Origin: an uncultured Clostridia bacterium
GTDB taxonomy: Bacteria > Bacillota > Clostridia > TANB77 > CAG-508
Length of the DNA stretch: 42,334 nt
Reading direction: 5' to 3'
NCBI GenBank assembly: GCA_944386785.1
Contig: CALXCM010000007.1
Span: forward strand, 1-42,334
Of this stretch, positions 1 through 8,717 are shown piece after piece. Each line of letters opens with the position of its first letter. Position 1 is the stretch's first letter. The notes beneath the pieces are model-generated. The model made no database searches and was not told where the DNA came from. It saw only the letters and a list, made by a program, of their open reading frames with translations. The position numbers were made by a program, and so were the translations under genes.

Positions 1-813
1 TAAAAAATATAACATTAAGTACACAAAGAACAGATTTATCAGGTTATGACTTAATAGATATTGTCGAAAAATATAATGGAATATTAATTCCAGCACATGC
101 TTTTACTCCACATAAAAGCTATTATGGAAATTGTACAGATAGATTAGAAGATATTTTTAAAGAAAAATTTCGGAAAAATCTTTGCAATAGAACTTGGTTT
201 AAGTTCTGATACATATTTAGCAGATATGATTTCTGAATTAGAAACAAGGTCATTTTTAACAAATTCAGATGCACATTCTCTTCCTAAAATTGCAAGAGAA
301 TATAATAAAATGCAAGTAGAAGATATTTCTTTTAAAGAAATAGTAAAAGCAATAAAAAATGAAGATGGAAGAAAGATATTAGCAAATTATGGATTAGACC
401 CAAAACTTGGAAAATATCATAGAACATATTGCGATGATTGTGAAAAATCAATTGAAACAAAAGAGCCAGTCGAATTTTGTCCATATTGTGGAGGAAAAAA
501 TGTAACATTTGGAGTTTTTGACAGAATTGAATTAATTAAAGATAAAAAAGAAAGTAAAAGTCCAAGTAAAAGACCACCATATATATATCAAGTGCCATTA
601 GGATTTATTCCTGGAGTTGGTGGGAAAACAATAAAAAAACTATTAGATACATTTGATACAGAAATGAACATATTACATAAATTATCTGAAGATGATATAG
701 AAGCAGTAGTAGGTAAAAAAGTAGCCGAAAATATAGTAAATGCAAGAGAAGGTAAAATGGAAGTACACTCTGGTGGTGGCGGAGTTTACGGAAAAGTAGT
801 ATCAAAAAATTAA
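1..813 (+). CDS. EndoQ-like PHP-domain endonuclease (TIGR00375 type), 5' partial, one +1 frameshift at CGG
   Basis: The C-terminal about 269 residues of a PHP-domain protein are present; the 5' end lies outside the window. Codons run from base 3, the frame breaks at 171-173 (ttt CGG aaa), and coding continues after skipping one C to the stop at 813. Visible in order: PHP metal-binding segments (PAHAFTP, then NSDAHS), a four-Cys zinc site (CDDC ... CPYC) and a helix-hairpin-helix stretch (GFIPGVGGKTIKK). This order is that of endonuclease Q, which nicks DNA 5' of deaminated bases such as uracil and hypoxanthine. No other damage is seen on either side of the break, so decay is unlikely. It ends 69 bases before spoIIM. 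Family assignment is from recalled architecture; the deaminated-base activity is inferred. Confidence 0.8.
171..173 (+). other. +1 frameshift site CGG in endoQ-like gene
   Basis: Frame-0 codons are gaa aaa ttt CGG aaa. Skipping the C gives ttt GGA aaa atc (F-G-K-I), which continues the conserved PHP protein to its stop. Confidence 0.85.
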
Positions 814-882
814 ATTAATTTAAAGTTCTAAAATATCTTTTATTGAATAGACATTATGTATAAAACATGAAGGAGAAAAGAT

Positions 883-1518
883 ATGTTAGGCAAAGGAAGA
901 AAATTTAAAAATATAGTCAAAGAACATATTAAAAATAATGCAAAAGAATATATAATTGTAACTGTTATATTTATTATTGGGATATTTTTAGGAGTATTAT
1001 TTATAAACAATATGGAAGAAACAAATAAACAAGAAATATCTACATATTTAACTAGTTTTATAGAAAAAATGAAACAAATAGAAAGTCTAGATTATATGCA
1101 GTTACTAAAAACAAGCATAATACAAAATGTAATAACAGCAGTACTTATATGGTTTTTTGGAACAACAGTAATTGGAATTCCTGTTGTATTTGGTTTGGTT
1201 TTATATAGAGGGTTTTGTTTAGGGTATACAATATCATCTTCAATTATTACTCTAGGAACAGCAAAAGGAATTTCATTTATATTTTCTACAATATTTTTAC
1301 AAAATATTTTCCTTATTCCTGCAATTTTAGCTATTGCTGTTAGTGGATTTAAACTGTATAAATCAATAGTAAAAGAAAAAACAAAAGAAAATGTAAAACT
1401 TGAAATAATAAGACATACTGTTTTTTCTTTTATAATGATGTTACTAATGATATTTGCATCTAGCATCGAAATTTTTATTTCGACAAATATTTTAAAAAAC
1501 TTTGCAAAATATTTTTAA
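883..1518 (+). CDS. spoIIM: Stage II sporulation protein M
   Basis: 211-residue multi-pass membrane protein of the SpoIIM family, part of the SpoIIDMP complex that drives septal peptidoglycan thinning and forespore engulfment. A first membrane segment lies at about residues 22-42, followed by a soluble Glu/Lys-rich stretch and then several hydrophobic helices from about residue 85 to the end. The mid-protein stretch FGLVLYRGFCLGYTI is typical of the family. The Shine-Dalgarno AAGGAG precedes the ATG. Placement just before xerD is a common Bacillota arrangement. It carries no CGG codon. Length agrees with the family. Confidence 0.88.
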   Translation: MLGKGRKFKNIVKEHIKNNAKEYIIVTVIFIIGIFLGVLFINNMEETNKQEISTYLTSFIEKMKQIESLDYMQLLKTSIIQNVITAVLIWFFGTTVIGIPVVFGLVLYRGFCLGYTISSSIITLGTAKGISFIFSTIFLQNIFLIPAILAIAVSGFKLYKSIVKEKTKENVKLEIIRHTVFSFIMMLLMIFASSIEIFISTNILKNFAKYF

Positions 1519-1524
1519 AATGTA

Positions 1525-1553
1525 TTTACTTTTTTAAAATTCTTTGATATAAC
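1525..1553 (+). promoter_or_regulatory. Probable sigma-A promoter for xerD
   Basis: TTTACT (1525-1530), a 17-base spacer, then TATAAC (1548-1553), lying after the spoIIM stop and 47 bases before the xerD start. Confidence 0.5.
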
Positions 1554-1599
1554 ATAAGTGGTTTATGTAAATATATTATTTTAGAGGTAGGGGAAATTA

Positions 1600-2481
1600 A
1601 TGGAAAGACAATTAAAATACTTTTTTGATTTTTTAGAAAATGACAAAAAATTATCAGAAAATACATTACAATCATATAAAAGAGATTTAAAACAATTCAA
1701 ATGGTATTTAGAAGCATGCGAATTAAGATATGATAGAGTTAAAGAAGAAGATATAAAAGATTATATAAAAGAATTACAAGATGATGGTAAAAAAGCATCA
1801 AGTATTTCTAGATGTATAGCATCAATTAGATCTTTTTACCAATTTATATTAAAAAAGAAAAAAATAAAAGTAGATCCTACAGCAAATGTACAATCTCCAA
1901 AAATAGCAAAAAGAGTTCCAAATGTTTTAACAGCTAAAGAAGTCGAATTATTATTAGAACAACCAAAAGATGTTGATTTAAAAGGAATTCGTGATAAAGC
2001 AATGTTAGAATTTGCTTACGCTACAGGAATGAGAGTAACAGAAATAATCTCATTAAACATAGATGATGTTCATTTAGAAGAAGGATTTGTTACATGTAAT
2101 ACAGGAAACAAACAAAGAAACATTCCATTAGGTACATTATCACTAAAAGCTTTAAAAGAATATATAAATGATGCAAGAGGAATATTAATTAAAAATGAAG
2201 ATGAAAAAGCATTATTTGTAAACATAAATGGTGGAAGATTAACAAGACAAGGATTTTGGAAAATTATAAAATATTATAAAGAACAAGCTCATATTACAAA
2301 AGATATTACACCACATGTTTTAAGACATTCATTTGCAACACATCTTTTGCAAAATGGTGCAGATTTAAAAGCAATCCAATTAATGCTTGGACATTCTGAT
2401 ATTTCATCAACACAAGTATATATGCAATTCCAAGATGAAGGATTAAAAAATATATATAGAAAAGCTCATCCTAGAGCTTAA
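1600..2481 (+). CDS. xerD: Tyrosine recombinase XerD
   Basis: 293-residue site-specific tyrosine recombinase that resolves chromosome dimers at dif together with XerC. An N-terminal SAM-like DNA-binding domain (about 1-90) is followed by the catalytic domain. The catalytic set is visible: R145 (GMRVTE), K171, H239 and R242 (HVLRH), H265 (GHSD) and nucleophile Y274 (QVYMQF). Start ATG follows a GAGGTAGGGG Shine-Dalgarno. Chromosomal neighbours, no flanking mobile gene and full family length argue for the housekeeping Xer enzyme and not a phage integrase; XerC versus XerD is judged from the spoIIM neighbour and is less sure. Confidence 0.9.
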   Translation: MERQLKYFFDFLENDKKLSENTLQSYKRDLKQFKWYLEACELRYDRVKEEDIKDYIKELQDDGKKASSISRCIASIRSFYQFILKKKKIKVDPTANVQSPKIAKRVPNVLTAKEVELLLEQPKDVDLKGIRDKAMLEFAYATGMRVTEIISLNIDDVHLEEGFVTCNTGNKQRNIPLGTLSLKALKEYINDARGILIKNEDEKALFVNINGGRLTRQGFWKIIKYYKEQAHITKDITPHVLRHSFATHLLQNGADLKAIQLMLGHSDISSTQVYMQFQDEGLKNIYRKAHPRA

Positions 2482-2506
2482 AACAAAGTAAAAAATATAT
2501 AAAATA

Positions 2507-2547
2507 AAAGTTACTAAAAAAATATTAGGTTTTAGTAACTTTTTTTG
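2507..2547 (+). terminator. Terminator after xerD
   Basis: Inverted repeat AAAGTTACTAAAA / TTTTAGTAACTTT followed by a T run. Confidence 0.85.
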
Positions 2548-2559
2548 TTCTTAAAATTC

Positions 2560-2588
2560 TAGACATATTAAGGAAAAAAAGATATAAT
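2560..2588 (+). promoter_or_regulatory. Sigma-A promoter of the glycosyltransferase pair
   Basis: TAGACA (2560-2565), 17 bases, TATAAT (2583-2588). The -10 box touches the ATG at 2590, so transcription would start inside or after that codon. This supports the downstream ATG at 2623 as the true start. Confidence 0.6.
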
Positions 2589-2622
2589 AATGAATGTAAA
2601 AACCAAGAAAAGAGTTGAAAAA

Positions 2623-3102
2623 ATGAAAAAGAAAAAAGTACTTTTTATTTCAAGTACAGGAGGACATTTAAGTGAACTTTTACAACTATCTCCTTTATTT
2701 GAAAAATATGATTATTATATAATAACAGAAAAAGATAAAGCAAATGAAGCTCTAAAAGATAAATATGGAAAAAGATTATATTTCTTACCATATGGGACAA
2801 GAAGTAAACTATTTACATATATTTTTAAATATTTTTATTTGTGCTTAAAAACTATTTTTCTTTATTTTAAAATAAGACCAAAAGTAGTTGTAACAACTGG
2901 AACTCATACTGCAGGGCCAATGTGTATTTTAGGCAAAATCTTTGGAAGTAAAATAATATATATAGAAACATATGCAAATACAAATAAGAAAACAGCAACA
3001 GGAAGACTAATTTATCCAATTGCAGATTTATTTGTAGTTCAATGGGAAGAAATGCTTAAAATTTATCCAAAAGCCAAATATGGAGGTTCGATTTATTCAT
3101 GA
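2623..3102 (+). CDS. Alg14/PssD/EpsE-like glycosyltransferase subunit
   Basis: 159-residue protein starting MKKKKVLFISSTGGHLSELLQL, the Rossmann-like N-terminal half of a split MurG/Alg13-Alg14 type glycosyltransferase. In this family the Alg14-like subunit anchors the catalytic Alg13-like partner to the membrane; a hydrophobic stretch lies around residues 60-85. An in-frame ATG at 2590 overlaps the -10 box, so 2623 was chosen. The stop overlaps the next start (ATGA), so the two chains are translationally coupled. The split is normal for PssD/PssE and Cps14F/G pairs and is not a frameshift. Sugar donor and lipid acceptor are unknown; a single pair without a capsule cluster suggests an envelope glycolipid or glycan step. 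Confidence 0.8.
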   Translation: MKKKKVLFISSTGGHLSELLQLSPLFEKYDYYIITEKDKANEALKDKYGKRLYFLPYGTRSKLFTYIFKYFYLCLKTIFLYFKIRPKVVVTTGTHTAGPMCILGKIFGSKIIYIETYANTNKKTATGRLIYPIADLFVVQWEEMLKIYPKAKYGGSIYS

Positions 3103-3581
3103 TTTTAGTAATGTTAGGAACGCAAAATAATAGTTTTCATAGATTGTTAGAAAAAATTGATGAACTAATAGAAGCAAAAAAAATAACAGAAGAAGTAATA
3201 GTTCAAGCAGGATATACAAAATATAAATCAAAAAATATGAAAATATTTGGACTAATTCCAGAAGAAGAATTAGAGAAATATCAAGAACAAGCAGATTTAA
3301 TAATAACACATGGTGGAGTAGGTTCAATTATATCATCTTTAAAAAAAGAAAAAAAAGTAATAGCAGTACCTAGGATGCATAGATATGATGAACATGTAAA
3401 TGACCATCAAAAAGAAATAGTAGAAACATATGACAAAAAAGGATATATAATTGGAATTAAAGGTGTAAGAAGTTTAGGAAAAGCCTTAGAAAGAGTAAAA
3501 GACTTTACACCAAAACCACTTCAAAGTGGGAATAAAAAAATGTTAGACTTAATTTCAAACTTTATAGATAATGTAAAATAG
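3099..3581 (+). CDS. Alg13/PssE/EpsF-like glycosyltransferase subunit
   Basis: 160-residue catalytic partner of the preceding gene, homologous to the C-terminal half of MurG-type GT28 enzymes. The nucleotide-sugar binding motif THGGVGSI is at about residues 70-77, followed by the usual PRMHRYDEHVNDHQ segment that contacts the donor. It overlaps the upstream stop by four bases (ATGA), so the two subunits are made together. Only 24 bases separate it from ruvB, so ruvB may be in the same transcript. No CGG is present. Confidence 0.83.
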   Translation: MILVMLGTQNNSFHRLLEKIDELIEAKKITEEVIVQAGYTKYKSKNMKIFGLIPEEELEKYQEQADLIITHGGVGSIISSLKKEKKVIAVPRMHRYDEHVNDHQKEIVETYDKKGYIIGIKGVRSLGKALERVKDFTPKPLQSGNKKMLDLISNFIDNVK

Positions 3582-3605
3582 GGTGTTTTAGAAAGAAGGA
3601 TAAAA

Positions 3606-4614
3606 ATGGAAGATGAAAGACTAATAAATCCGGAGTTAGAAGGTCCAGGAGAAGAAAGAATGGAAAATTCTCTAAGACCTAAAACTTTAGATGAATACAT
3701 AGGACAAGATAAAGTAAAAGAAAACATGAAAATATATATAGAAGCAGCCAAAAAAAGAGGAGAGCCATTAGACCATGTACTTTTATATGGACCTCCAGGA
3801 CTAGGAAAAACAACTTTATCAAATATAATATCAAATGAAATGAATTCAAACATAAAAATAACATCAGGACCAGCAATAGAAAAGCCAGGAGACTTAGCAG
3901 CATTATTAACAAACCTTTCAGAATTTGATGTTTTATTTATTGACGAAATACATAGATTAAGTAAAAGTGTTGAAGAAATATTATACCCTGCTTTAGAAGA
4001 CTATACTTTAGATATAATAATTGGAAAAGGACCAAGTGCGAGATCAATAAGACTAGACCTTCCAAAATTTACACTAATTGGAGCAACAACAAAAGCAGGA
4101 GCATTAACAACACCTCTAAGAGATAGATTTCGGAATAGTACATAGACTAGAACTATATAAAGTAGAAGATTTAACAAAAATAGTAAAAAGGTCAAGTAAT
4201 ATTTTAGAGATAGAAATAGAAGAAGATGCAGCAGTAGAAATAGCAAGAAGATCAAGAGGAACACCAAGAATTGCAAATAGACTTCTTAAAAGAGTAAGAG
4301 ACTATGCAATAGTATTAGGTGATGGAAAAATAACATTAAAAATAACAAAACATGCATTAAACAAATTAGAAATAGACGAACTAGGACTAGACGAAATAGA
4401 TAGAAAAATCTTAGAAACAATGATAGTACAATATCAAGGAAGACCAGTAGGGATAGAAGCTTTGGCTGCAACAATAGGAGAAGAAGTAGACACAATAGAA
4501 GATGTATATGAACCATACTTAATACAATTAGGATTTATTGCAAGAACCTTAAGAGGAAGAAAAGTTTTACCACCAGCATATAAACATTTAGGCTTTGAAT
4601 ATGACGGAGAATGA
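3606..4614 (+). CDS. ruvB: Holliday junction helicase RuvB, one +1 frameshift at CGG
   Basis: AAA+ motor that drives branch migration of Holliday junctions. Walker [10 protein letters not shown] begins at residue 62 and Walker B DEIHR at 113; the C-terminal winged helix ([15 protein letters not shown] ... [11 protein letters not shown]) is present. Frame 0 runs to RDRF and meets CGG at 4131-4133; read through in frame 0 it would stop a few codons later. Skipping one C restores the conserved [13 protein letters not shown], giving 335 residues, normal for RuvB. Gly176 is the conserved residue decoded at the shift. The stop codon lies inside a GGGGACAGTCCCC repeat. ruvA is not adjacent; ruvC is 19 kb away with the same type of recoding. 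Confidence 0.93.
4131..4133 (+). other. +1 frameshift site CGG in ruvB
   Basis: gat aga ttt CGG aat. Skipping C gives ttt GGA ata gta cat (F-G-I-V-H), the invariant RuvB RFGI segment. Confidence 0.92.
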
Positions 4615-4645
4615 GAAAAAAGGGGACAGTCCCCGAATCTCTCAT
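4611..4645 (+). repeat. Nested inverted repeat R1 on the ruvB stop codon
   Basis: Outer arms ATGAGA / TCTCAT enclose the perfect palindrome GGGGACAGTCCCC (4622-4634). The TGA stop of ruvB is inside the left outer arm. Member of the six-copy family discussed in the findings; it may also act as a 3' end or terminator. Confidence 0.75.
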
Positions 4646-4694
4646 TTTTATCGAATTTTGTCGAAATGAATTAAAATAAAATTAGGAGAAATAT

Positions 4695-6233
4695 ATGGTA
4701 TTTATATTAACAGAAATTATTATACTTTTAATTAGTATAATATTTATAATTATAGGAAAATTAAAAAACAAAAAAATAGCATTCACAATAGGTGTTTCTA
4801 TTATTCTTATGCAAATTTTAATAACAATAATATTATTTACTTATTGGATAGAAAAAGACCAAGAAAGAGCAGAAAGTATAAATTCTGAATCATCTCTTAC
4901 TGAGCATGAAGAACTACCAATACCAGATAGAATAGTAGTAAAAGATGAAGACGGAAAATATGAAATTCTTCATTCTTGGGACGGAGATGAATTTTCTGAT
5001 ATATATTCTTCATTATACAATGAGATGGTAAACACAATAGAAGGAAAAGTGTATAGTGAAGAAGAAATAAGTTTAATGCAAGAAAATGGCAGTTTTATAG
5101 AATGTGATTATAACACAAAAAGTAAAAATTTTGTGTTTATGTTAGATGAAGATGAGATAGGTGCGATTAGAAGATTTGATGATAGTGGTCAAGTTATAAA
5201 AACATCTTTAGAAAACAAAGAAAAAATTAAAAAACTTATAAAAGAAGTTTCTAAAAATGAAGAAAAATATGATTTTGATAAATCTAAAAGTTATACGGTT
5301 TTAGCAAATATAACTACAATACCAACAGATTTTCAAAGTAAAGAAAGTGGTGTGTATCAAAAAATTCTAACAAATGGGGAAGAAAGTTTTAAAACAACAG
5401 TAGAAGAATTAGGATTAAAAATAGAAGAACTTCCAAATGTAAATTTTGAAAAAGAAAATGTAATATTTACAATATCCAAATATAAAATAAATAAAGCAAC
5501 TCAAAATGTGGGAAACATAAAATATAGTTTAGGAGAAGAACTAAGTAGTTATAATATAAATGTGTTAGTTACAAGTAAAGTTGTAAATGAAAATTGTATA
5601 TATATAAATAAAGAAAATAGCTCATATCAAGGCTCATATCCAACTACAAGCACAGAAACTCCAATTACAAATGTAACAGAATCAGCTATGATAAAAAATA
5701 TATCTGATGGAAAAATAGAAATTGGATTAGATGAAAATTACTCTACATATATTGTAGAACTTCAAAATACTACATATATAAAAGATTATGAAAAAAATGA
5801 AACAATAGATAAATCAAAACTACAAGTAGGAGACATTATATATGTAGAAGGAATAAAAGAAGAAAATTCAAATGGTTTAAGTACTATTAAAGCAAGTAAT
5901 ATCGAAAAATGTTCAAAAGAAAAAGTAAAAAGTGAAGTTCAAAAATATTTGCTAAATACATATAGAGTAGATACAACAGGAATAGAATATAAAAATGTAA
6001 ATAGTGATGGAAATGGATATATAGTTACTTCATACACTTATGATAAATTTAAATATCCAATAAAATTATATGTAGATAGCAATACTGAAACTTATCTTGG
6101 AATGGGATATCATGTGCAAGATAATTATGGATATGTATTACATGAAATGTGTGATATAACATTAGACACAAAAATTACAGATATTGATAATATAAAAGGA
6201 AAAGTAAAAATTATAGAATATATTGCAGATTAA
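4695..6233 (+). CDS. Membrane-anchored protein of unknown function
   Basis: 512 residues. Two hydrophobic helices at about residues 4-21 and 28-50 are followed by a long charged extracytoplasmic-looking part. Around residues 340-400 a small beta-rich segment (KISDGKIEIGL ... KLQVGDIIYVEG) resembles an OB-like DUF5666-type fold, though I am not certain of this. The C-terminus contains no catalytic motif I recognise. It has its own Shine-Dalgarno (AGGAG) and ends 18 bases before the next membrane protein, so they are probably co-transcribed. Function unknown; codon use matches the neighbours. Confidence 0.7.
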   Translation: MVFILTEIIILLISIIFIIIGKLKNKKIAFTIGVSIILMQILITIILFTYWIEKDQERAESINSESSLTEHEELPIPDRIVVKDEDGKYEILHSWDGDEFSDIYSSLYNEMVNTIEGKVYSEEEISLMQENGSFIECDYNTKSKNFVFMLDEDEIGAIRRFDDSGQVIKTSLENKEKIKKLIKEVSKNEEKYDFDKSKSYTVLANITTIPTDFQSKESGVYQKILTNGEESFKTTVEELGLKIEELPNVNFEKENVIFTISKYKINKATQNVGNIKYSLGEELSSYNINVLVTSKVVNENCIYINKENSSYQGSYPTTSTETPITNVTESAMIKNISDGKIEIGLDENYSTYIVELQNTTYIKDYEKNETIDKSKLQVGDIIYVEGIKEENSNGLSTIKASNIEKCSKEKVKSEVQKYLLNTYRVDTTGIEYKNVNSDGNGYIVTSYTYDKFKYPIKLYVDSNTETYLGMGYHVQDNYGYVLHEMCDITLDTKITDIDNIKGKVKIIEYIAD

Positions 6234-6251
6234 AAGTTTGGAAGTGAGAAT

Positions 6252-7363
6252 ATGTTGATAATAATTTATTTAATAATAGCATTTGTATGTTTGGCATTAC
6301 CACTAATTTTAACAACTATAAATATAATAAATTTATTTGCTAAAAAAAGAATAAAAGAAAATTTAGTAGATATTTTAACATTTGTCTTTGGACTAATTTT
6401 AACAATGTTACTATATGTTTTCCATGGATTTAAAGACTACAATGAAGCTTTAAGACTTGGTCGGAACCAGCACAAGTGTACATGCACCAATTGCATCATG
6501 GAGTATGCCAACAGTAATTGCAATATTATTGGTCCGGAACAATTTCATATATGTTAATTAGAATAAAAAAACTAGACATGCCACCACTTGTAATAATATG
6601 TTCAATGTCAGGAGTATTAATAGCTATAATATACATTGTTATGTTTTTTATACAAATGTTTAATATAAATACTTTAGAAATGCCATTTACTGCATATTTA
6701 CTAATATTCCCACTAAACTATATCTTATGTAGTATAAGAGCTGTAATAGATATATTTAAAAAATATAAAGAAAAAGATTTAAAACCAAAAGAATATAAAA
6801 ATAAATTTTTAAATACTTGTAGCAAAATAATTTGTAATGTATATAACTGGCCAATACTTGCAATTATTTTTGTTGTTCCATTTATAATAGTATTAATCTC
6901 AATTTTACTATTATTTGGACAAAGACCAGATGAAGCAATAAAAGCTTTCTTAGAAACTAGTGATTGGACATTATCTGCAAAAACTTCTCCACCAGATATT
7001 GTGTATGATGGTCACTATTTATGTACTGTCTCATTAAGAGGACATGAAAATTTAGTAAAACCACTAAGAATGGGAATACGAAAAGGAGAAAAAATTGTAG
7101 TAAATAGACAACTATGTGTTGCAAATGCTTTTGAAGATTTAATTTATGAAAAAACACCAAGATTTCATCATTTTGTAAGACATGTATATGATAAATATGG
7201 TTTTCCATTATCAAAATATATAACAACACCTATAAAAGCAGATATAACATATATATTAATGAAACCATTAGAATGGATATTTTTAATCACATTATATTTA
7301 TTTGATAAAAAACCAGAAAACAGAATTGCAACACAATATATAGGAAAAAGATGGGAGAATTAA
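6252..7363 (+). CDS. DUF6688-like membrane protein, two +1 frameshifts at CGG
   Basis: Read with two skipped C bases (CGG at 6462 and 6535) this is one 369-residue protein. Without shifts it breaks after about 70 residues, and the middle 24 residues (GTSTSVHAPIASW ...) are lost. Multiple membrane helices occupy residues 1-60, 85-110, 115-160 and 200-230. A soluble C-terminal domain follows with the pattern GQRPDEAIKAF, LCTVSLRGH, VNRQLCVANAFEDLI and RHVYDKYG, which I associate with DUF6688 from memory. The stop is directly followed by queH. The role is unknown; the coherent membrane topology across both junctions supports recoding over decay. Confidence 0.75.
6462..6464 (+). other. +1 frameshift site CGG (first) in DUF6688-like gene
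   Basis: aga ctt ggt CGG aac. Skipping C gives ggt GGA acc agc aca (G-G-T-S-T). Confidence 0.8.
6535..6537 (+). other. +1 frameshift site CGG (second) in DUF6688-like gene
   Basis: tta ttg gtc CGG aac, in phase in the frame produced by the first shift. Skipping C gives gtc GGA aca att tca (V-G-T-I-S). Confidence 0.8.
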
Positions 7364-7364
7364 A

Positions 7365-7946
7365 ATGAAATTATTAATGCATACTTGTTGTGCACCATGT
7401 AGTGTGTACTGTATAGACAGTTTAAGAAAAGAAAATATTGAACCGACTGTATATTGGTTTAATCCAAATATACATCCATATATGGAATACAAAGCAAGAC
7501 GAGACTGTTTAAAAGAATATACTAAAAGTATAAATGTAGAAGCAATTTTTGAAGAAAATTATGGGCTAGACGATTTTTGCAAAAATGTATCAAATTCTTT
7601 GGATACAAGATGCCAAGATTATTGTTATCCAGTTCGTTTAGAGCAAACTGCAAAATATGCAAAAGAAAATGGATATGATACTTTTACAACAACACTTTTA
7701 GTAAGTCCATATCAAAAACATGAAGTAATTGCAAACTTAGCAGAAAAAATTGCGAAAAAATATGATCTTAAATTCTTATATAGAGATTTTAGAGTTGGCT
7801 TTAGAGAAGGACAAGCAAAAGCAAGAGAATTAGGATTATATATGCAAAAATATTGTGGTTGTATCTTTTCGGAGGAAGATAGATATAGAAAGAAGATAGA
7901 AAAGGATATGGAATATTTTAAGGAGGTAGAATATGTTAGAAAATAA
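7365..7946 (+). CDS. queH: Epoxyqueuosine reductase QueH
   Basis: 193-residue DUF208/QueH protein, which reduces epoxyqueuosine to queuosine in tRNA and is the non-orthologous replacement of QueG. Cysteine motifs are visible: CCAPC near residues 8-12, a DTRCQDYCYPVR segment, and YCGCIFSEEDRY near the C-terminus, which serve as Fe-S and metal ligands in the family. It starts one base after the upstream stop and overlaps the following Fic gene by 14 bases, so it lies in an operon. No other queuosine genes are in the window. Confidence 0.9.
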   Translation: MKLLMHTCCAPCSVYCIDSLRKENIEPTVYWFNPNIHPYMEYKARRDCLKEYTKSINVEAIFEENYGLDDFCKNVSNSLDTRCQDYCYPVRLEQTAKYAKENGYDTFTTTLLVSPYQKHEVIANLAEKIAKKYDLKFLYRDFRVGFREGQAKARELGLYMQKYCGCIFSEEDRYRKKIEKDMEYFKEVEYVRK

Positions 7947-8550
7947 ATTAGGAATAGATAATCCAATAGAACTTGCAAAGGAAGAAGAGAAAATCACAAA
8001 AATTAGGGCTTTAGAATTATTTGAAAATAATAAATTAGGTGAGTTTGAAGTAGGAACTTTTAAAGGATTGTCTGAGATACATAAATATTTATTTTCAGAT
8101 GTTTATGACTTTGCAGGAAAATTAAGAACAGAAAACATTTCAAAAAATAATTTTAGATTTGCATCAAGTATGTATTTAAAAGAAGCACTGAAAAAAATAG
8201 ATAATATGCCTCAATCTAATTTTGATGAAATAATCGAAAAATATGTAGAAATGAATATAGCACATCCATTTAGAGAAGGTAATGGAAGAAGTACAAGAAT
8301 TTGGTTAGATATGATTCTAAAAAAAGAAATTGGAAAAGTAGTTGACTGGAGCAAAGTTGATAAACAAGACTATTTATTAGCGATGGAAAGAAGTCCGATT
8401 AAAAATACTGAAATTAAATTTTTATTACAAAATGCATTAACAAATAAAATTAATGATAGAGAAGTTTATATGAAAGGTATTGATGCAAGTTATAATTATG
8501 AAGGATATAACTTGTATAAGACAGAAGAATTAGAAAACAATAAAAATTAA
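7933..8550 (+). CDS. Fic-domain AMP transferase with C-terminal inhibitory motif (class III-like)
   Basis: 205 residues. The Fic active-site motif HPFREGNGRSTR starts at H111 and matches HPFx(D/E)GNGRxxR. The C-terminus carries SYNYEG (S186-G191), matching the inhibitory motif (S/T)xxxE(G/N) that in class III Fic proteins sits in the same chain and blocks ATP binding until relieved. This explains the absence of a separate antitoxin gene. Known relatives modify protein targets (for example gyrase or topoisomerase IV subunits); the target here is unknown. The Shine-Dalgarno AAGGAGG lies inside queH, with a 14-base overlap. A terminator follows. Confidence 0.87.
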   Translation: MLENKLGIDNPIELAKEEEKITKIRALELFENNKLGEFEVGTFKGLSEIHKYLFSDVYDFAGKLRTENISKNNFRFASSMYLKEALKKIDNMPQSNFDEIIEKYVEMNIAHPFREGNGRSTRIWLDMILKKEIGKVVDWSKVDKQDYLLAMERSPIKNTEIKFLLQNALTNKINDREVYMKGIDASYNYEGYNLYKTEELENNKN

Positions 8551-8563
8551 TGATGAATGTAAG

Positions 8564-8590
8564 AAGTAGAAGATTTTTCTACTTTTTATT
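8564..8590 (+). terminator. Terminator after the Fic gene
   Basis: AAGTAGAA / TTCTACTT stem followed by a T-rich run. Confidence 0.8.
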
Positions 8591-8652
8591 TTTACCTAAT
8601 GTTTTATATAAATAATAATACAAATAATATTCTTAAAATTTATAATATAGTA

Positions 8653-8681
8653 TTGAAAAAACAGCTTATGTTATATATAAT
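8653..8681 (+). promoter_or_regulatory. Sigma-A promoter for the P-loop kinase gene
   Basis: TTGAAA (8653-8658), 17 bases, TATAAT (8676-8681), about 36 bases before the first ATG. Confidence 0.7.
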
Positions 8682-8717
8682 TAGTAAAACTACGCAAAGT
8701 AAAGGGGAGGTATAAAT

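Noticed and set aside
1600..2481. XerD-like gene as integrase of a mobile element
   Set aside because: No attachment repeats or phage genes nearby; sequence and neighbours fit the chromosomal recombinase.
2590..3581. The glycosyltransferase pair as one frameshifted MurG-like gene
   Set aside because: No CGG at the junction, a normal ATGA overlap, and split Alg14/Alg13-type pairs are common.
7869..7874. TTTTCGGAGG in queH as a shift site
   Set aside because: Read as TCG GAG in frame and the QueH sequence continues normally.
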